From Sphingopyxis sp. TUF1 (GTDB lineage Bacteria > Pseudomonadota > Alphaproteobacteria > Sphingomonadales > Sphingomonadaceae), in NCBI RefSeq assembly GCF_036687315.1, contig NZ_CP144683.1:2426001-2490000 (forward strand): a DNA stretch of 64,000 bases, given 5' to 3'. Positions 17,460-25,158 of this stretch are shown here, piece by piece (position 1 is the first letter of the stretch; each line of letters begins with the position of its first letter). The notes beneath the pieces were generated by a model. The model worked only from the letters and a program-made list of their open reading frames with translations. It made no database searches and was not told the origin of the DNA. The translations under genes were made by a program, and so were the position numbers.

Positions 17460-18070
17460 GCGGGGCGTCGGCGTTGGATAAAGGTTCACGCGGGGGCGCG
17501 GAGACGCGGAGAAAAGCTTTCCCCTCTCCGTTCGTCCTGAGCTTGTCGAAGGACCGTTTTTCCTTTGGCGTGGCAGAAGAAAAGGACGGCCCTTCGACAA
17601 GCTCAGGGCGAGCGGGGAAAGAAGATCTCCGCGTCTCCGCGCCTCCGCGTGAACCCCAGTCCATCCGTTTCGCCGGTTACGCTGCCGTGTTCGACCGCGT
17701 CGATCGGGGCGGGGACATTGTGCGGGCGGGGGCGTTTGCGGCGAGTTTGAGCGCGGGTCGGGCTGTGCCTTTGCTGTGGCAGCATCGGCCGGGTGCCGTT
17801 GTCGGCGTAATCGAGGCTTTGGCGGAGGACCGGCGCGGGCTGCGGGTTGTGGCGCGCCTGACGCATCCGACGGCGGCGGGGCTGGTTGCGCGCGGGGCGC
17901 TGACGGGGCTGAGCTTTGGGTATCGGGTGACTGCGGCGCGCGGTGCGTGTCCGCGCGAGCTGGTGGCGCTGGATCTGGCCGAGGTGAGTTTGGTGGCGGT
18001 GCCGATGCAGCCGCTGGCGCGGGTGATTGCGGTGGAGGGTGGATCGATCCTCCCTGCGCTGAAGGCGTAG
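17456..18070 (+). CDS. HK97-family prohead protease with repeat-derived N-terminus
   Basis: Serine protease that matures the capsid, 204 residues. The conserved domain starts at about residue 69 (IRFAGYAAVFDRVDRGGD), followed by LLWQHRPGAVVG (catalytic His, about 106) and LTGLSFGYRV (catalytic Ser, about 152). Before it, residues about 10-67 are translated from a family C palindrome (including LSLSKDR and STSSGRA, typical translations of such repeats). The only start that joins the upstream gene is GTG 17456, overlapping its stop; no ATG or good ribosome site lies between the repeat and the conserved domain. The stop codon lies inside a family A repeat. The N-terminal extension may be cleaved or may impair expression. 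Confidence 0.85.
   Translation: MSGASALDKGSRGGAETRRKAFPSPFVLSLSKDRFSFGVAEEKDGPSTSSGRAGKEDLRVSAPPREPQSIRFAGYAAVFDRVDRGGDIVRAGAFAASLSAGRAVPLLWQHRPGAVVGVIEALAEDRRGLRVVARLTHPTAAGLVARGALTGLSFGYRVTAARGACPRELVALDLAEVSLVAVPMQPLARVIAVEGGSILPALKA
17483..17655. repeat. Nested palindrome, family C copy 1, inside the protease gene
   Basis: Outer arms ggttcacgcgggggcgcgg (17483 on) and its counterpart ccgcgcctccgcgtgaacc (to 17655) enclose inner arms cctgagcttgtcgaagg and ccttcgacaagctcaggg. A related inner palindrome is at 34891-34978. The reading frame of the protease stays open through the whole 173 bp. Confidence 0.9.
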
Positions 18071-18189
18071 GGAGGTGGCAGCCCGCAGGGCTGACGGAGG
18101 GGCTTTGGCGCGAGCGTTGCGGCCCCTCCACCATCCGCTTCGCGGACGGTCCCCCTCCCCATGGCTTCGCCACAGGGAGGATTTTTTTT
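18046..18189. repeat. Palindromic repeat family A, copy 3, between protease and capsid genes
   Basis: The left arm (gatcctccctgcgctgaagg) encodes the last residues and the stop codon of the protease; the right arm ccacagggagga is followed by a T8 tract (18182-18189). A long hairpin plus T8 is a plausible intrinsic terminator upstream of the capsid gene. Confidence 0.88.
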
Positions 18190-18208
18190 GGTCGAAGGAG
18201 TGACGGGC

Positions 18209-19351
18209 ATGGAAGTGGATATGGAAGTGAAGGCCGATGCGCTGGATGGCGCGTTCGATGCGGTGCTGGCGGCGGAAGCGGTCGACGATCTGAAGGCGTC
18301 GGTGGCGGCGCTGAAGGCGCAGGTCGATGCGCAGGCGGTCGCGGCGGCGCGCTTGCCGCTCGACGGGGCGAAGGCGGCCGATCCGGCGCGTGACGCCTTT
18401 GTCGAGCGATACCTGCGGCGCGGGATCGATGCGGGCGTCGAGATGAAGAGCCTGTCGGGGGCTACGGGCGGCGAGGGCGGCTTTGCGGTGCCGCGCGAGA
18501 TCGACGGCAGCATTGCCGCGACGCTGAAGGCACTGTCGCCGATCCGCAGCATCGCGACAGTCGTGCAAACGGGGACGAGCGGGTATCGCAAGCTGATCGC
18601 GACGGGCGCGATGGGGGCGGGCTGGGTCGGCGAGACCGCGGCGCGGCCCGAAACGGCAACGCGCAGCTTTGCCGAAATTGCGCCGCCGTCGGGCGAGCTT
18701 TACGCCAATCCGGCGGCGAGCCAGGCGATGCTGGACGATGCGATGTTCAACGTCGAGGACTGGCTGGCGGAGCAGCTGGGCCGCGAGTTTGCCGTCGCCG
18801 AGGGCAGCGCGTTCGTAAACGGCAATGGCACGAACCGTCCCAAGGGGTTCCTGACCTATGCCACAACGAACGAGACCGACAGCGTGCGGGCGTTCGGAAC
18901 GCTTCAGCATCTGGCGACCGGAACCGCCGGCGCCTTTCCGGCATCGAACCCGCAGGACAGGCTGGTCGAGCTGGTCCATTCGCTGAAGGCGCCATACCGG
19001 CAGGGCGCGGTGTGGGTGATGAATTCCGATACGCTGGCGCGCATCCGCAAGTTCAAGACCACCGACGGCGCGTTCATCTGGCAACCGGGGATGGTCGAGG
19101 GACAGGCAGCGACGCTGCTGGGTTATCCGGTGGTCGAGGCCGAGGATATGCCCGATGTCGCGGCGAACAGCCTGTCGATCGCGTTCGGCAATTTCCGCGC
19201 GGGTTACCTGATCGCCGACCGCGGCGAGACGCGCATCCTGCGTGATCCGTTCAGCAACAAGCCCTTTGTGCATTTTTATGCAACCAAAAGGGTGGGCGGC
19301 GCGATCATCGATTCGCAGGCAATCAAGCTGATGAAATTCGCCGCCAGCTGA
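18209..19351 (+). CDS. HK97-type major capsid protein (GTA gp5)
   Basis: Main shell protein, 380 residues. An N-terminal helical delta domain (about 1-95, LKASVAALKAQVDAQAVAAA) acts as internal scaffold and is removed by the prohead protease; the mature part begins near GATGGEGGFAVPREID (about 95-108). The core includes PIRSIATVVQTGTSGYRKL, GWVGETAARPET and NGNGTNRPKGFLTY (E-loop and P-domain patterns) and the C-terminal strand motif FYATKRVGGAIIDSQAIKLMKF. ATG 18209 is chosen because aaggag lies 8 bp upstream; an in-frame ATG at 18161 falls inside the repeat. Expression probably depends on transcription crossing the T8-tailed repeat just upstream. Confidence 0.94.
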   Translation: MEVDMEVKADALDGAFDAVLAAEAVDDLKASVAALKAQVDAQAVAAARLPLDGAKAADPARDAFVERYLRRGIDAGVEMKSLSGATGGEGGFAVPREIDGSIAATLKALSPIRSIATVVQTGTSGYRKLIATGAMGAGWVGETAARPETATRSFAEIAPPSGELYANPAASQAMLDDAMFNVEDWLAEQLGREFAVAEGSAFVNGNGTNRPKGFLTYATTNETDSVRAFGTLQHLATGTAGAFPASNPQDRLVELVHSLKAPYRQGAVWVMNSDTLARIRKFKTTDGAFIWQPGMVEGQAATLLGYPVVEAEDMPDVAANSLSIAFGNFRAGYLIADRGETRILRDPFSNKPFVHFYATKRVGGAIIDSQAIKLMKFAAS

Positions 19352-19375
19352 CCACAGGCAGCGCAGGCGTGCGAG

Positions 19376-19418
19376 GGCGCCCGGCCCCGTCCAACCCTTT
19401 CGGGGCGGGCCGGGCGCC
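19376..19418. promoter_or_regulatory. Strong hairpin after the capsid gene
   Basis: Stem ggcgcccggcc / ggccgggcgcc (11 bp) with further inner pairing and a loop around tccaaccctttc, no T tract. It may stabilise the 3' end of the abundant capsid message or attenuate transcription into the tail genes. The rest of the 19352-19595 gap holds a second weaker hairpin (about 19501-19531) and no gene. Confidence 0.5.
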
Positions 19419-19595
19419 GACCGCCGGTGGTCATCGGCGCGCGCCGAAACGCAATGGCTGTCGCCTGCTTTTCGGTGCTCACCGCCAGTATCGGGCAACG
19501 AGCCCGCCGGCCCCGCCTTGCGGGCGCGGGCTGCTCGTCATGTGGCCGCTGCGGCGGCGTGGATCGAATTTGGACCCTGATGAAAGGGCGAGACG

Positions 19596-19877
19596 ATGAC
19601 GTTGGTGGTGAAGGATCCGGGCACGCGGATCGATTTCGAGTTCGACTGGGCGGCCGCCTATCCGGGTGGGCAGGCCGTGGTTGCGAGCGAATGGGCGGTC
19701 GATCCGGTCGAGGAGGGCGGGGTGACCGTCGTCGGCGCGACGCACGACCTGATGAAAGTGACCGTCACACTGGCGGGCGGGGTGGCGGGGCATGTCTATC
19801 GCGTCACCAACCGCGTGACGATGAGCGACGGGCAGATCGACGAACGGTCGATGACGATGCGGGTGGAGGAGCGATGA
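19596..19877 (+). CDS. Small structural protein, Gp77/fiber-tail-adaptor-like
   Basis: 93-residue protein, likely all-beta. The start KDPGTRIDFEFDWAAAY matches the opening of the phage Gp77-like family (sometimes called fiber-tail adaptor), where DP..xx-D-W is typical, and the rest alternates beta-strand patterns ending MRVEER. RcGTA has no exact equivalent here, so it may replace a connector component between capsid and tail. Its TGA overlaps the ATGATG start of the next gene. Identification rests on the N-terminal pattern and position. Confidence 0.55.
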   Translation: MTLVVKDPGTRIDFEFDWAAAYPGGQAVVASEWAVDPVEEGGVTVVGATHDLMKVTVTLAGGVAGHVYRVTNRVTMSDGQIDERSMTMRVEER

Positions 19878-20422
19878 TGGCCGAAAGTATTTCGCCGGGC
19901 GACGCGCCGGTAAGTTTGAACGAAGCGCGCGGCTGGTTGCGGCTGGGCGCGACGGTCGACGATGCGGTCGTCGCGGGATTGGTCCGCGCCGCAACCAACA
20001 TCTGCGAGGCGTTTATCGGCCAGTGGCTGATCGTTCGCGCGGCCGAGGAGCGATTGCCGATCGGCGCGGGGACGCTCCGGCTGAACGCGCGGCCGGTGGT
20101 CGGGATCGACGGCGTGGCGCTGATCGCGCCGGACGGCGGAGAGATGCCGCTGGGGGATGGCGAGTATCGCGTGACGGTCAGCCGCGACGGCAGCACGCGT
20201 ATCACGGTCGAACGGGCGGGTGACGCCGAGCGGCTGCGCGTCGCCTATCGTGCGGGGGTCGCCGATGGGGCGAACGGCATTCCCGAAGCGATACGCCAGG
20301 GAATCGTGCGGATGACGCAGCATCTGCACGATGCGCGCGACGGGGCGGGTGCGGCGCCGCCGGCGGCCATCGCCGCGCTGTGGCAACCATGGCGGCGGCT
20401 GACGCTGGGGAGCGGGCAGTGA
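19874..20422 (+). CDS. Head-tail connector (GTA gp6, phiE125 gp8 family)
   Basis: 182-residue adaptor that sits below the portal ring. The N-terminal region SLNEARGWLRLGATVDDAVVAGLVRAATNICEAFIG (in pieces, about 14-50) is characteristic of the gp6/phiE125 gp8 connector family, followed by a beta-rich centre and a C-terminal helix QGIVRMTQHLHDARDG. The start is ATG 19874 (or 19877) after ggagga; a much longer upstream open frame has no coding character. It overlaps both neighbours, GTGA at the downstream end. Confidence 0.85.
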   Translation: MMAESISPGDAPVSLNEARGWLRLGATVDDAVVAGLVRAATNICEAFIGQWLIVRAAEERLPIGAGTLRLNARPVVGIDGVALIAPDGGEMPLGDGEYRVTVSRDGSTRITVERAGDAERLRVAYRAGVADGANGIPEAIRQGIVRMTQHLHDARDGAGAAPPAAIAALWQPWRRLTLGSGQ

Positions 20423-20811
20423 GGAGCGCCGAGGGGGCGGTGCGCACCCGCGCACTCGACCTGTTAGCGCGCGACGATGCGCTGGCGGGAATCGTCCATG
20501 GCGTTTTCGACGGCACGCCGCCGCGCGCGAGCGCGCCCTATGTGATGGTGGGCGGCGCCGAGGGGCGCGACTGGGGCACGAAGGATCGCGCGGGGCGCGA
20601 GGTGCAGCTGACGCTGGTGTTGGTGGGGGTAGGCGAGGCGGGGGGAGACGGCGCCGCCCGCGGCATCGAGCGCGTAGTTACGGCGATGCGCGGGGCAGCG
20701 GGCGCCTGGACGATCGTCGGTGCGCGGACGATCCGCACGCGCTTTACCTTTGCCCGCGAGGGCGGTTGGCGGCACGAGATGATCGTGCGATGCCGGTGTC
20801 TTTTGGTCTGA
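20419..20811 (+). CDS. Tail terminator-like protein, DUF3168 (GTA gp8)
   Basis: 130-residue protein of the DUF3168 family, thought to cap the tail tube and join it to the head. The pattern is right: N-terminal helix ALDLLARDDALAGIVHGVF, APYVMVGGAE, the strand REVQLTLVLVG and the C-terminal RTRFTFAREGGWRHEMIVRCRCLL. The start is GTG 20419 overlapping the stop of the connector gene. No separate gp7 (head closure) gene is visible between gp6 and this gene. Confidence 0.82.
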   Translation: MRSAEGAVRTRALDLLARDDALAGIVHGVFDGTPPRASAPYVMVGGAEGRDWGTKDRAGREVQLTLVLVGVGEAGGDGAARGIERVVTAMRGAAGAWTIVGARTIRTRFTFAREGGWRHEMIVRCRCLLV

Positions 20812-20827
20812 CGTTCAGCGGGCGCGG

Positions 20828-21178
20828 TCAGTCGCCGGGCATCGTGTTGGTCGACTTATAGTCGGTGAACTTCTCGGTGAAGTTCGCGTGATAATCCTCG
20901 ATCTGCATGTCGGCGTCCTCGGCCGCGACCTTTTCGGAATCGCCGGAGGCGCGGCCCAGCGCGATCACCGCCTTGCGAAAGGCATCGCGTTCGGCCGTAC
21001 AGTTCGCTTTCAGCGTCATGACATATTCCGCCTCTTCGACCTTGGTTTCCAGGGACTTTTTCATGTCCTTGCGGAGGCATTCGGTGAAGGCGACGCGCGT
21101 CCGATCGACCGTCGCCGAGGGCGATTGAAGCATGGCGGCCAGAACCAGTGTCGTAATCAGCATCCCGCGACTCCCCAT
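20828..21178 (-). CDS. Opposite-strand secreted small protein within the GTA cluster
   Basis: Predicted 116-residue protein encoded against the direction of all other genes of the cluster. The N-terminus (MGSRGMLITTLVLAAMLQSPSA) reads as a signal peptide; the mature part is highly charged with two cysteines (TECLRKDMKKS, ANCTAERDA) about 35 residues apart, possibly a disulfide, and is mostly helical. An internal ATG at 21163 has the better ribosome site (ggggag) but loses the basic n-region. No family recognised. Balanced composition and absence of a competing forward gene support it as real. It may be a moron gene with its own promoter. Confidence 0.6.
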   Translation of the reverse strand: MGSRGMLITTLVLAAMLQSPSATVDRTRVAFTECLRKDMKKSLETKVEEAEYVMTLKANCTAERDAFRKAVIALGRASGDSEKVAAEDADMQIEDYHANFTEKFTDYKSTNTMPGD

Positions 21179-21209
21179 TTCGCATGATTATTTTCAAGGA
21201 GATTAGACG

Positions 21210-21617
21210 ATGACGATCGAAAATGGGAGCGCTTTTCTGCTCAAGGTCGGCGATGGCGGCGCTCCGCCCACCTATCGAACCGTGGCGGGATTGCGGACGA
21301 CGCAATTGTCGGTGAACGGCGAAGGGGTGAACGTCACAACGAAGGATTCGGGCGGGTGGCGCGAACTGTTGTCGGGCGCCGGGGTGCGATCGGTGTCGGT
21401 GAGCGCCGCGGGCATCTTTACCGGGTCGGATGCCGAGGTGCGATTGCGCGGGCACGCGCTGGCGGGAACGATCGACCATTATGAGCTGAGCTTCGAAAGC
21501 GGCGAGCGGATGCGCGGGCGGTTTCTGGTGACGCGGCTCGACTATGCCGGCGATTATAATGGCGAGCGCAATTACACGCTGAACCTGGAATCGAGCGGCG
21601 CGGTGGTGAGCCTGTGA
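21210..21617 (+). CDS. Major tail protein, TP901-1 type (GTA gp9)
   Basis: 135-residue tube subunit. The family pattern is clear: MTIENGSAFLLKVGDG, VAGLRTTQLSVNGEGVNVTTKDSGGWRELLSGAG (about 28-60, read in pieces), SVSAAGIFTGSDAEVRL and the C-terminal RFLVTRLDYAGDYNGERNYTLNLESSG. It polymerises into the non-contractile tail tube. A strong Shine-Dalgarno (aaggag) precedes the ATG, consistent with a highly expressed structural gene restarting after the opposite-strand insertion. It overlaps gp10 by 4 nt. Confidence 0.92.
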   Translation: MTIENGSAFLLKVGDGGAPPTYRTVAGLRTTQLSVNGEGVNVTTKDSGGWRELLSGAGVRSVSVSAAGIFTGSDAEVRLRGHALAGTIDHYELSFESGERMRGRFLVTRLDYAGDYNGERNYTLNLESSGAVVSL

Positions 21618-21928
21618 GCGCGCGAGCGAATAGGCTGCGCGGCGAGGCGGAGCTGCGGATTGGCGAGCGGATGTTCGTGCTGCGCCCGAGTTTTGGGGCG
21701 CTGGTCGCGGCGGAGGGCGAGCTGGGGCCGCTGTTTGCATTGGTCGAGCGCGCGGCGGACGGGCGTCTGGCGCTGGGCGAACTGGCGGCGCTGTTCTGGC
21801 ATTGCGTGCATGACCGGCCGGCGGCGCTGACGCGCGAGGATGTCGGCGAGGCGGTCGTGGCGCAGGGGCTGGCGGCGATGACCCCGGCGCTGCGCGTTCT
21901 GCTGGGGCAGATATTGCAGGGGCGGTGA
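21614..21928 (+). CDS. GTA gp10-like tail assembly protein
   Basis: 104-residue protein of the GTA-gp10 family. Features are GEAELRIGERMFVLRPSFGALVAAEGELGPLFALVERAADG (in pieces, about 10-50) and a helical C-terminal half with VGEAVVAQGLAAMTPALRVLLGQIL. It starts with GTG overlapping the stop of the tail tube gene. Probably the first of two tail assembly chaperones that coat the tape measure; the second follows after a repeat. Confidence 0.8.
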   Translation: MSARANRLRGEAELRIGERMFVLRPSFGALVAAEGELGPLFALVERAADGRLALGELAALFWHCVHDRPAALTREDVGEAVVAQGLAAMTPALRVLLGQILQGR

Positions 21929-21933
21929 GGGGC

Positions 21934-22071
21934 TATCCTCCCTGTCGCGAAGCGATGGGGAGGTGGCAGCGCGAAGCGCTGACGGAGGGGCCAAGACACG
22001 GCCGTTGTTGCCCCTCCACCACTCGCTTCGCGAGCGGTCCCCCTCCCCATCGCTGCGCGACAGGGAGGATC
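21934..22071. repeat. Palindromic repeat family A, copy 4, between gp10 and the tail chaperone
   Basis: Complete palindrome with arms atcctccctgtcgcgaagcg and cgctgcgcgacagggaggat. Its last bases cagggagga serve as the Shine-Dalgarno of the next gene, 5-6 bases before the ATG at 22075. Confidence 0.92.
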
Positions 22072-22074
22072 GGT

Positions 22075-22278
22075 ATGACGCAATCTTGCTTAGGGGACGT
22101 CGTGACCCCGCTGCTTGGCCTGATGGCGCGCGTCGCGGGGTGGCGGCCTGACGATTTCTGGGCGGCCACGCCCGCTGATGTGTGCGCGGTGCTGGCGGGC
22201 TGGATCGAGAGCAGCGGCGATGCAGGGTTCGACCGCGTGGCGCTGAGCGTAATGATGGAGCAATTTCCCGATGGATGA
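22075..22278 (+). CDS. Phage tail assembly chaperone (GTA gp10.1-like)
   Basis: 67-residue protein with the pattern TPLLGLMARVAGWRPDDFWAATPADVCAVLAGW, characteristic of the small Rcc01693-type tail chaperone (GTA gene 10.1). Such proteins can be made with gp10 by a ribosomal frameshift in phages; here they are separated by a 138-bp repeat, so a frameshift fusion is no longer possible. The ATG at 22075 follows the repeat-derived gggagga. It overlaps the tape measure gene by 8 nt. Confidence 0.78.
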   Translation: MTQSCLGDVVTPLLGLMARVAGWRPDDFWAATPADVCAVLAGWIESSGDAGFDRVALSVMMEQFPDG

Positions 22279-22834
22279 GATCGACGAGATGGTCGTCGCG
22301 GTGCGCGCCGACACCGGGGCGTTCCGGCGCGATATTGCCGCACTGCGCGAGGAGATGCGCGGTCCGCTGGTGCAGGGCGCCGAGGAGGCGGGGGATGCAA
22401 TCGCGCGGGCGCTGTCGCGTGCGATCACGACCGGCAAGCTCGGGTTCGAAGATCTGAAGCGGCTGGCGATGGCGGTGATGGCGGACATTGCGCGTGCGGC
22501 GGTGGCGGGCGGGTTAGGGGCGCTGGGTGGCGGCGGCAGTGGCGGGCTGCTGTCGCTTGGATCGTCGATCGCAATGGCGCTTTTCGGCGCGCCGGGTCGC
22601 GCGACGGGCGGGCCGGTGAGCGCGGGGCGCGCCTATCGCGTCGGTGAGCGCGGGCCCGAACTGTTCGTGCCGACCGCGAGCGGGCGGATCGAGGCGGCGG
22701 GCGGGGCGGCGCGAAGTATCGCAATCACGGTGAATGTGCAGGGGCAGGCGGGGAGCGATCCGCAGCGGCTGGGACAGACGGGACGGCAGCTGGCGCGCGC
22801 GGTACGCCGTGCGGTGGCGGCGGGAGAGGAGTGA
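22271..22834 (+). CDS. Short tail tape-measure protein (GTA gp11)
   Basis: 187-residue tape measure, comparable with RcGTA gp11 (about 220) and far shorter than phage homologues, which implies a short tail. N-terminal helices (VVAVRADTGAFRRDIAALREEMRGPL), a hydrophobic Gly/Ala/Leu-rich middle (about 75-110) and the conserved RATGGPVSAGRAYRVGERGPELFVPTASGRI (in pieces, about 113-142) support this. It determines tail length and may enter the recipient membrane during DNA transfer. Overlaps on both sides show tight translational coupling. Confidence 0.88.
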   Translation: MDEIDEMVVAVRADTGAFRRDIAALREEMRGPLVQGAEEAGDAIARALSRAITTGKLGFEDLKRLAMAVMADIARAAVAGGLGALGGGGSGGLLSLGSSIAMALFGAPGRATGGPVSAGRAYRVGERGPELFVPTASGRIEAAGGAARSIAITVNVQGQAGSDPQRLGQTGRQLARAVRRAVAAGEE

Positions 22835-25158
22835 TGGGCTGGGCCCTGGTGGCGGCCGGTGAGCCGCATCATCGCAAGGGGTGGATCAAGCGGTTCGACC
22901 CGCGATTCTGGACGGTCGATTTTGCGCGGCCGATGATGGCAAGCGTCGTGAGCGCGGCGCCGCGAACGCTGCGCGTCGAGGCGGTCTTTTACCGCAAGCA
23001 GGACCTGGCGGGGCTGATCTGGGAGAGCGTGGATCGGTGGGATCATCCGTTGCTGGCGTATGAGACGCGGCGCGATTTCCGCCATGTGCAGCTTAAGTTC
23101 CGGTGGCGGTCGGGCGGGGTCAAACGGCTCGACGCGCTGCATGGGCCCACGCTGACGATCGAGGGGCGCGATGCGGCGGGGAACCCGCGCGCCTGGTATG
23201 TGCGGCTGTGGAATTATGCGCAAGGGTCCGCAGAGGATGCCGTCGTCCGCCTCGATTTCGACGATCTCGACGGCGGGTTCCTGCTTCCCGGCGAGGCCGA
23301 TCCGGTGTGGGCGGGCGACATCGACCGGATGTTCATCTCGCTGGTACCGCCGACTTATGACGGCGGCGAGGGAGTGCTGGCGGCGCCCGCCGAGGGATGG
23401 GCCGAGATGGCCGACATCGTTTGCACGGGGTCGGGATCGGTGCTGGCGATCGGCGATGCGGTGCTGCCCGAAACGGCGCTGGGCATGACCAATGGTTATG
23501 ACGATTGCTATCATCTGACGCCCGCGCGAGTGGTGCGGCAGATCGTGCAGCTCGGCTATCGCGGCGATGTCGTCCATTATGTCGGGATGAGCCATTATAT
23601 GCGGCTCGAGGCGCTGGGCGGCGGTTTTTACGTCAGCCTGGCGGGCGGCGTGCTCAACCGGCCGACCGCCGCATGGCACCGCGCGCTGGCCGATGCATGC
23701 GCCGCGGCGGGGCTGGGGCTGATCTGGTCGCTGTCGTATGAAGTGTTCGACGCCTATTGCTGGAACGACTGGAAACAGAGGGGGGCCGACGGCGCGCCGG
23801 CGTTGACCGGATGGGTGCCGCCATCGACGTTGCTGGCACCCGCCAATGCGGGGGCGATGGGATATTTGCAGCTGGTCGCGCGGGCGTTTGTCGCGATCGG
23901 GCGCGAGGCCGGGCTGGCGCCGAAATTCCAGGTTGGCGAGCCGTGGTGGTGGGTCAATCCGGGCGGCAAGATCTGCGCCTATGATGCGGCGACGAGTGCA
24001 GCGCTGGGCGGGGCGAGCGTGGCGATCGCCGATGCGCGCGGGCCGCTCGATGCGGCGCAGCGGGCGATGCTCGATGCGCTGGGGGCGCTGCTCGCGACCT
24101 CGACCGCGGCGCTGGTCGCGGCGGCGCGGGACGAGGCGGGAGCGGCGGGACTGGAATCGCTGCTGCTGGTGTTCCTGCCGACGGTGCTCGATCCGACAGC
24201 GCCCGACTTGCGGCGGGCGAATGTGCCGCTGGGGTGGGCAAAGCCCGCGTTCGATGTCCTGCAGCTGGAAGATTATGACTGGGTGACCGCGGAGCGCGGC
24301 GCCGAGACGGCACCGGCGCGCGCGGCGATGGTGCAGCGGCTGGGCTATCCGGTTCACGAACACCATTATTTTTCGGGCTTTGTGTTGAATGCGGAGGATC
24401 GCGGCAAGTGGCGAGCAATTGCCGATGCCGCCGATGCCGCGCGGCAGGCGGGAGTGGCGCGAACGTTCATCTGGGCGCTGCCGCAGGTGGCGCGCGACGG
24501 CTTTGTGGCTTTTGACGGGGAGGACAGGGTGCAGGCGTTCGATGCAGTGGATTTCCCGATCGCGATCGGGCGCGAAGCGATGGCGCTGACCGAATTTTCG
24601 ACGCAGATCGTCAGTTCGCCGTCGGGGCATGAGCAGCGCGCGAGCGAATGGGCCGAGGCGCGGATGCGCTACGACGCGGGGCCGGGGATCCGGTCCGAGG
24701 CCGATGTGCGCGCGCTGACGGAATTTTTCCGCGCGCGGCGCGGGGCGGCGCGCGCGTTCCGCTTTCGCGACCCGTTCGACAGTAGTTCGGCCGAGGGCGA
24801 CGGGCTGCCGACGGCGATGGATCAGTGGCTGGGGACGGGCGACGGCGTGCGGCGGCAGTTTGCGCTGGTGAAGCGCTATGGCGCAGGCGACGCCGAAGCG
24901 GTGCGTCCGATCCGCCTGCCGGTGGCGGGGAGCGTGCGCGTGTCGGTGGGCGGCATCGAGACGGCGGCGTTTCTGGTGACGGGCGAGGGCGAAGTGCTGC
25001 TCGACACGGCGCCCGCGGTGGGCGCCGCGGTGCGCGCGGGGTTCCGCTTCGACGTGCCGGTGCGCTTTGCCGACGACCGGCTGGAGGTAAGCCGCGCGAC
25101 CTTCCTTGCGGGCGAACTGGCGAGCGTGACGCTGGTCGAGGTGCGTGCGCCATGGTGA
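22834..25158 (+). CDS. GTA gp12 / DUF2460 protein fused to a TIM-barrel-like tail domain
   Basis: 774-residue protein, more than three times RcGTA gp12 (about 210). The C-terminal part (about 580-774) is the DUF2460 distal-tail domain: FSTQIVSSPSGHEQR, EWAEARMRYDAGPGIRS, FRFRDPFDSSSAEGDG, RPIRLPVAGSVRVSVGG. The first ~570 residues include a barrel-like region with LGMTNGYDDCYHLTPARVV, LGLIWSLSYEVFD, FQVGEPWWWVNPGG and FDVLQLEDYDWV, resembling glycoside-hydrolase-like folds described as non-contractile tail sheath protein in sphingomonad phages/GTAs. It could thicken the tail or bind/cleave surface glycan. ATG 22834 is preferred over GTG 22831. Confidence 0.85.
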   Translation: MGWALVAAGEPHHRKGWIKRFDPRFWTVDFARPMMASVVSAAPRTLRVEAVFYRKQDLAGLIWESVDRWDHPLLAYETRRDFRHVQLKFRWRSGGVKRLDALHGPTLTIEGRDAAGNPRAWYVRLWNYAQGSAEDAVVRLDFDDLDGGFLLPGEADPVWAGDIDRMFISLVPPTYDGGEGVLAAPAEGWAEMADIVCTGSGSVLAIGDAVLPETALGMTNGYDDCYHLTPARVVRQIVQLGYRGDVVHYVGMSHYMRLEALGGGFYVSLAGGVLNRPTAAWHRALADACAAAGLGLIWSLSYEVFDAYCWNDWKQRGADGAPALTGWVPPSTLLAPANAGAMGYLQLVARAFVAIGREAGLAPKFQVGEPWWWVNPGGKICAYDAATSAALGGASVAIADARGPLDAAQRAMLDALGALLATSTAALVAAARDEAGAAGLESLLLVFLPTVLDPTAPDLRRANVPLGWAKPAFDVLQLEDYDWVTAERGAETAPARAAMVQRLGYPVHEHHYFSGFVLNAEDRGKWRAIADAADAARQAGVARTFIWALPQVARDGFVAFDGEDRVQAFDAVDFPIAIGREAMALTEFSTQIVSSPSGHEQRASEWAEARMRYDAGPGIRSEADVRALTEFFRARRGAARAFRFRDPFDSSSAEGDGLPTAMDQWLGTGDGVRRQFALVKRYGAGDAEAVRPIRLPVAGSVRVSVGGIETAAFLVTGEGEVLLDTAPAVGAAVRAGFRFDVPVRFADDRLEVSRATFLAGELASVTLVEVRAPW

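Noticed and set aside
19427..19873. Long upstream extension of the gp6 frame
   Set aside because: Overlaps the non-coding gap and the Gp77-like gene out of frame; no ribosome site, and the family starts at 19874.
22633..24630. 665-residue minus-strand open frame in the GTA cluster
   Set aside because: Shadow of the gp12 gene; Arg/His-rich composition and no family match.
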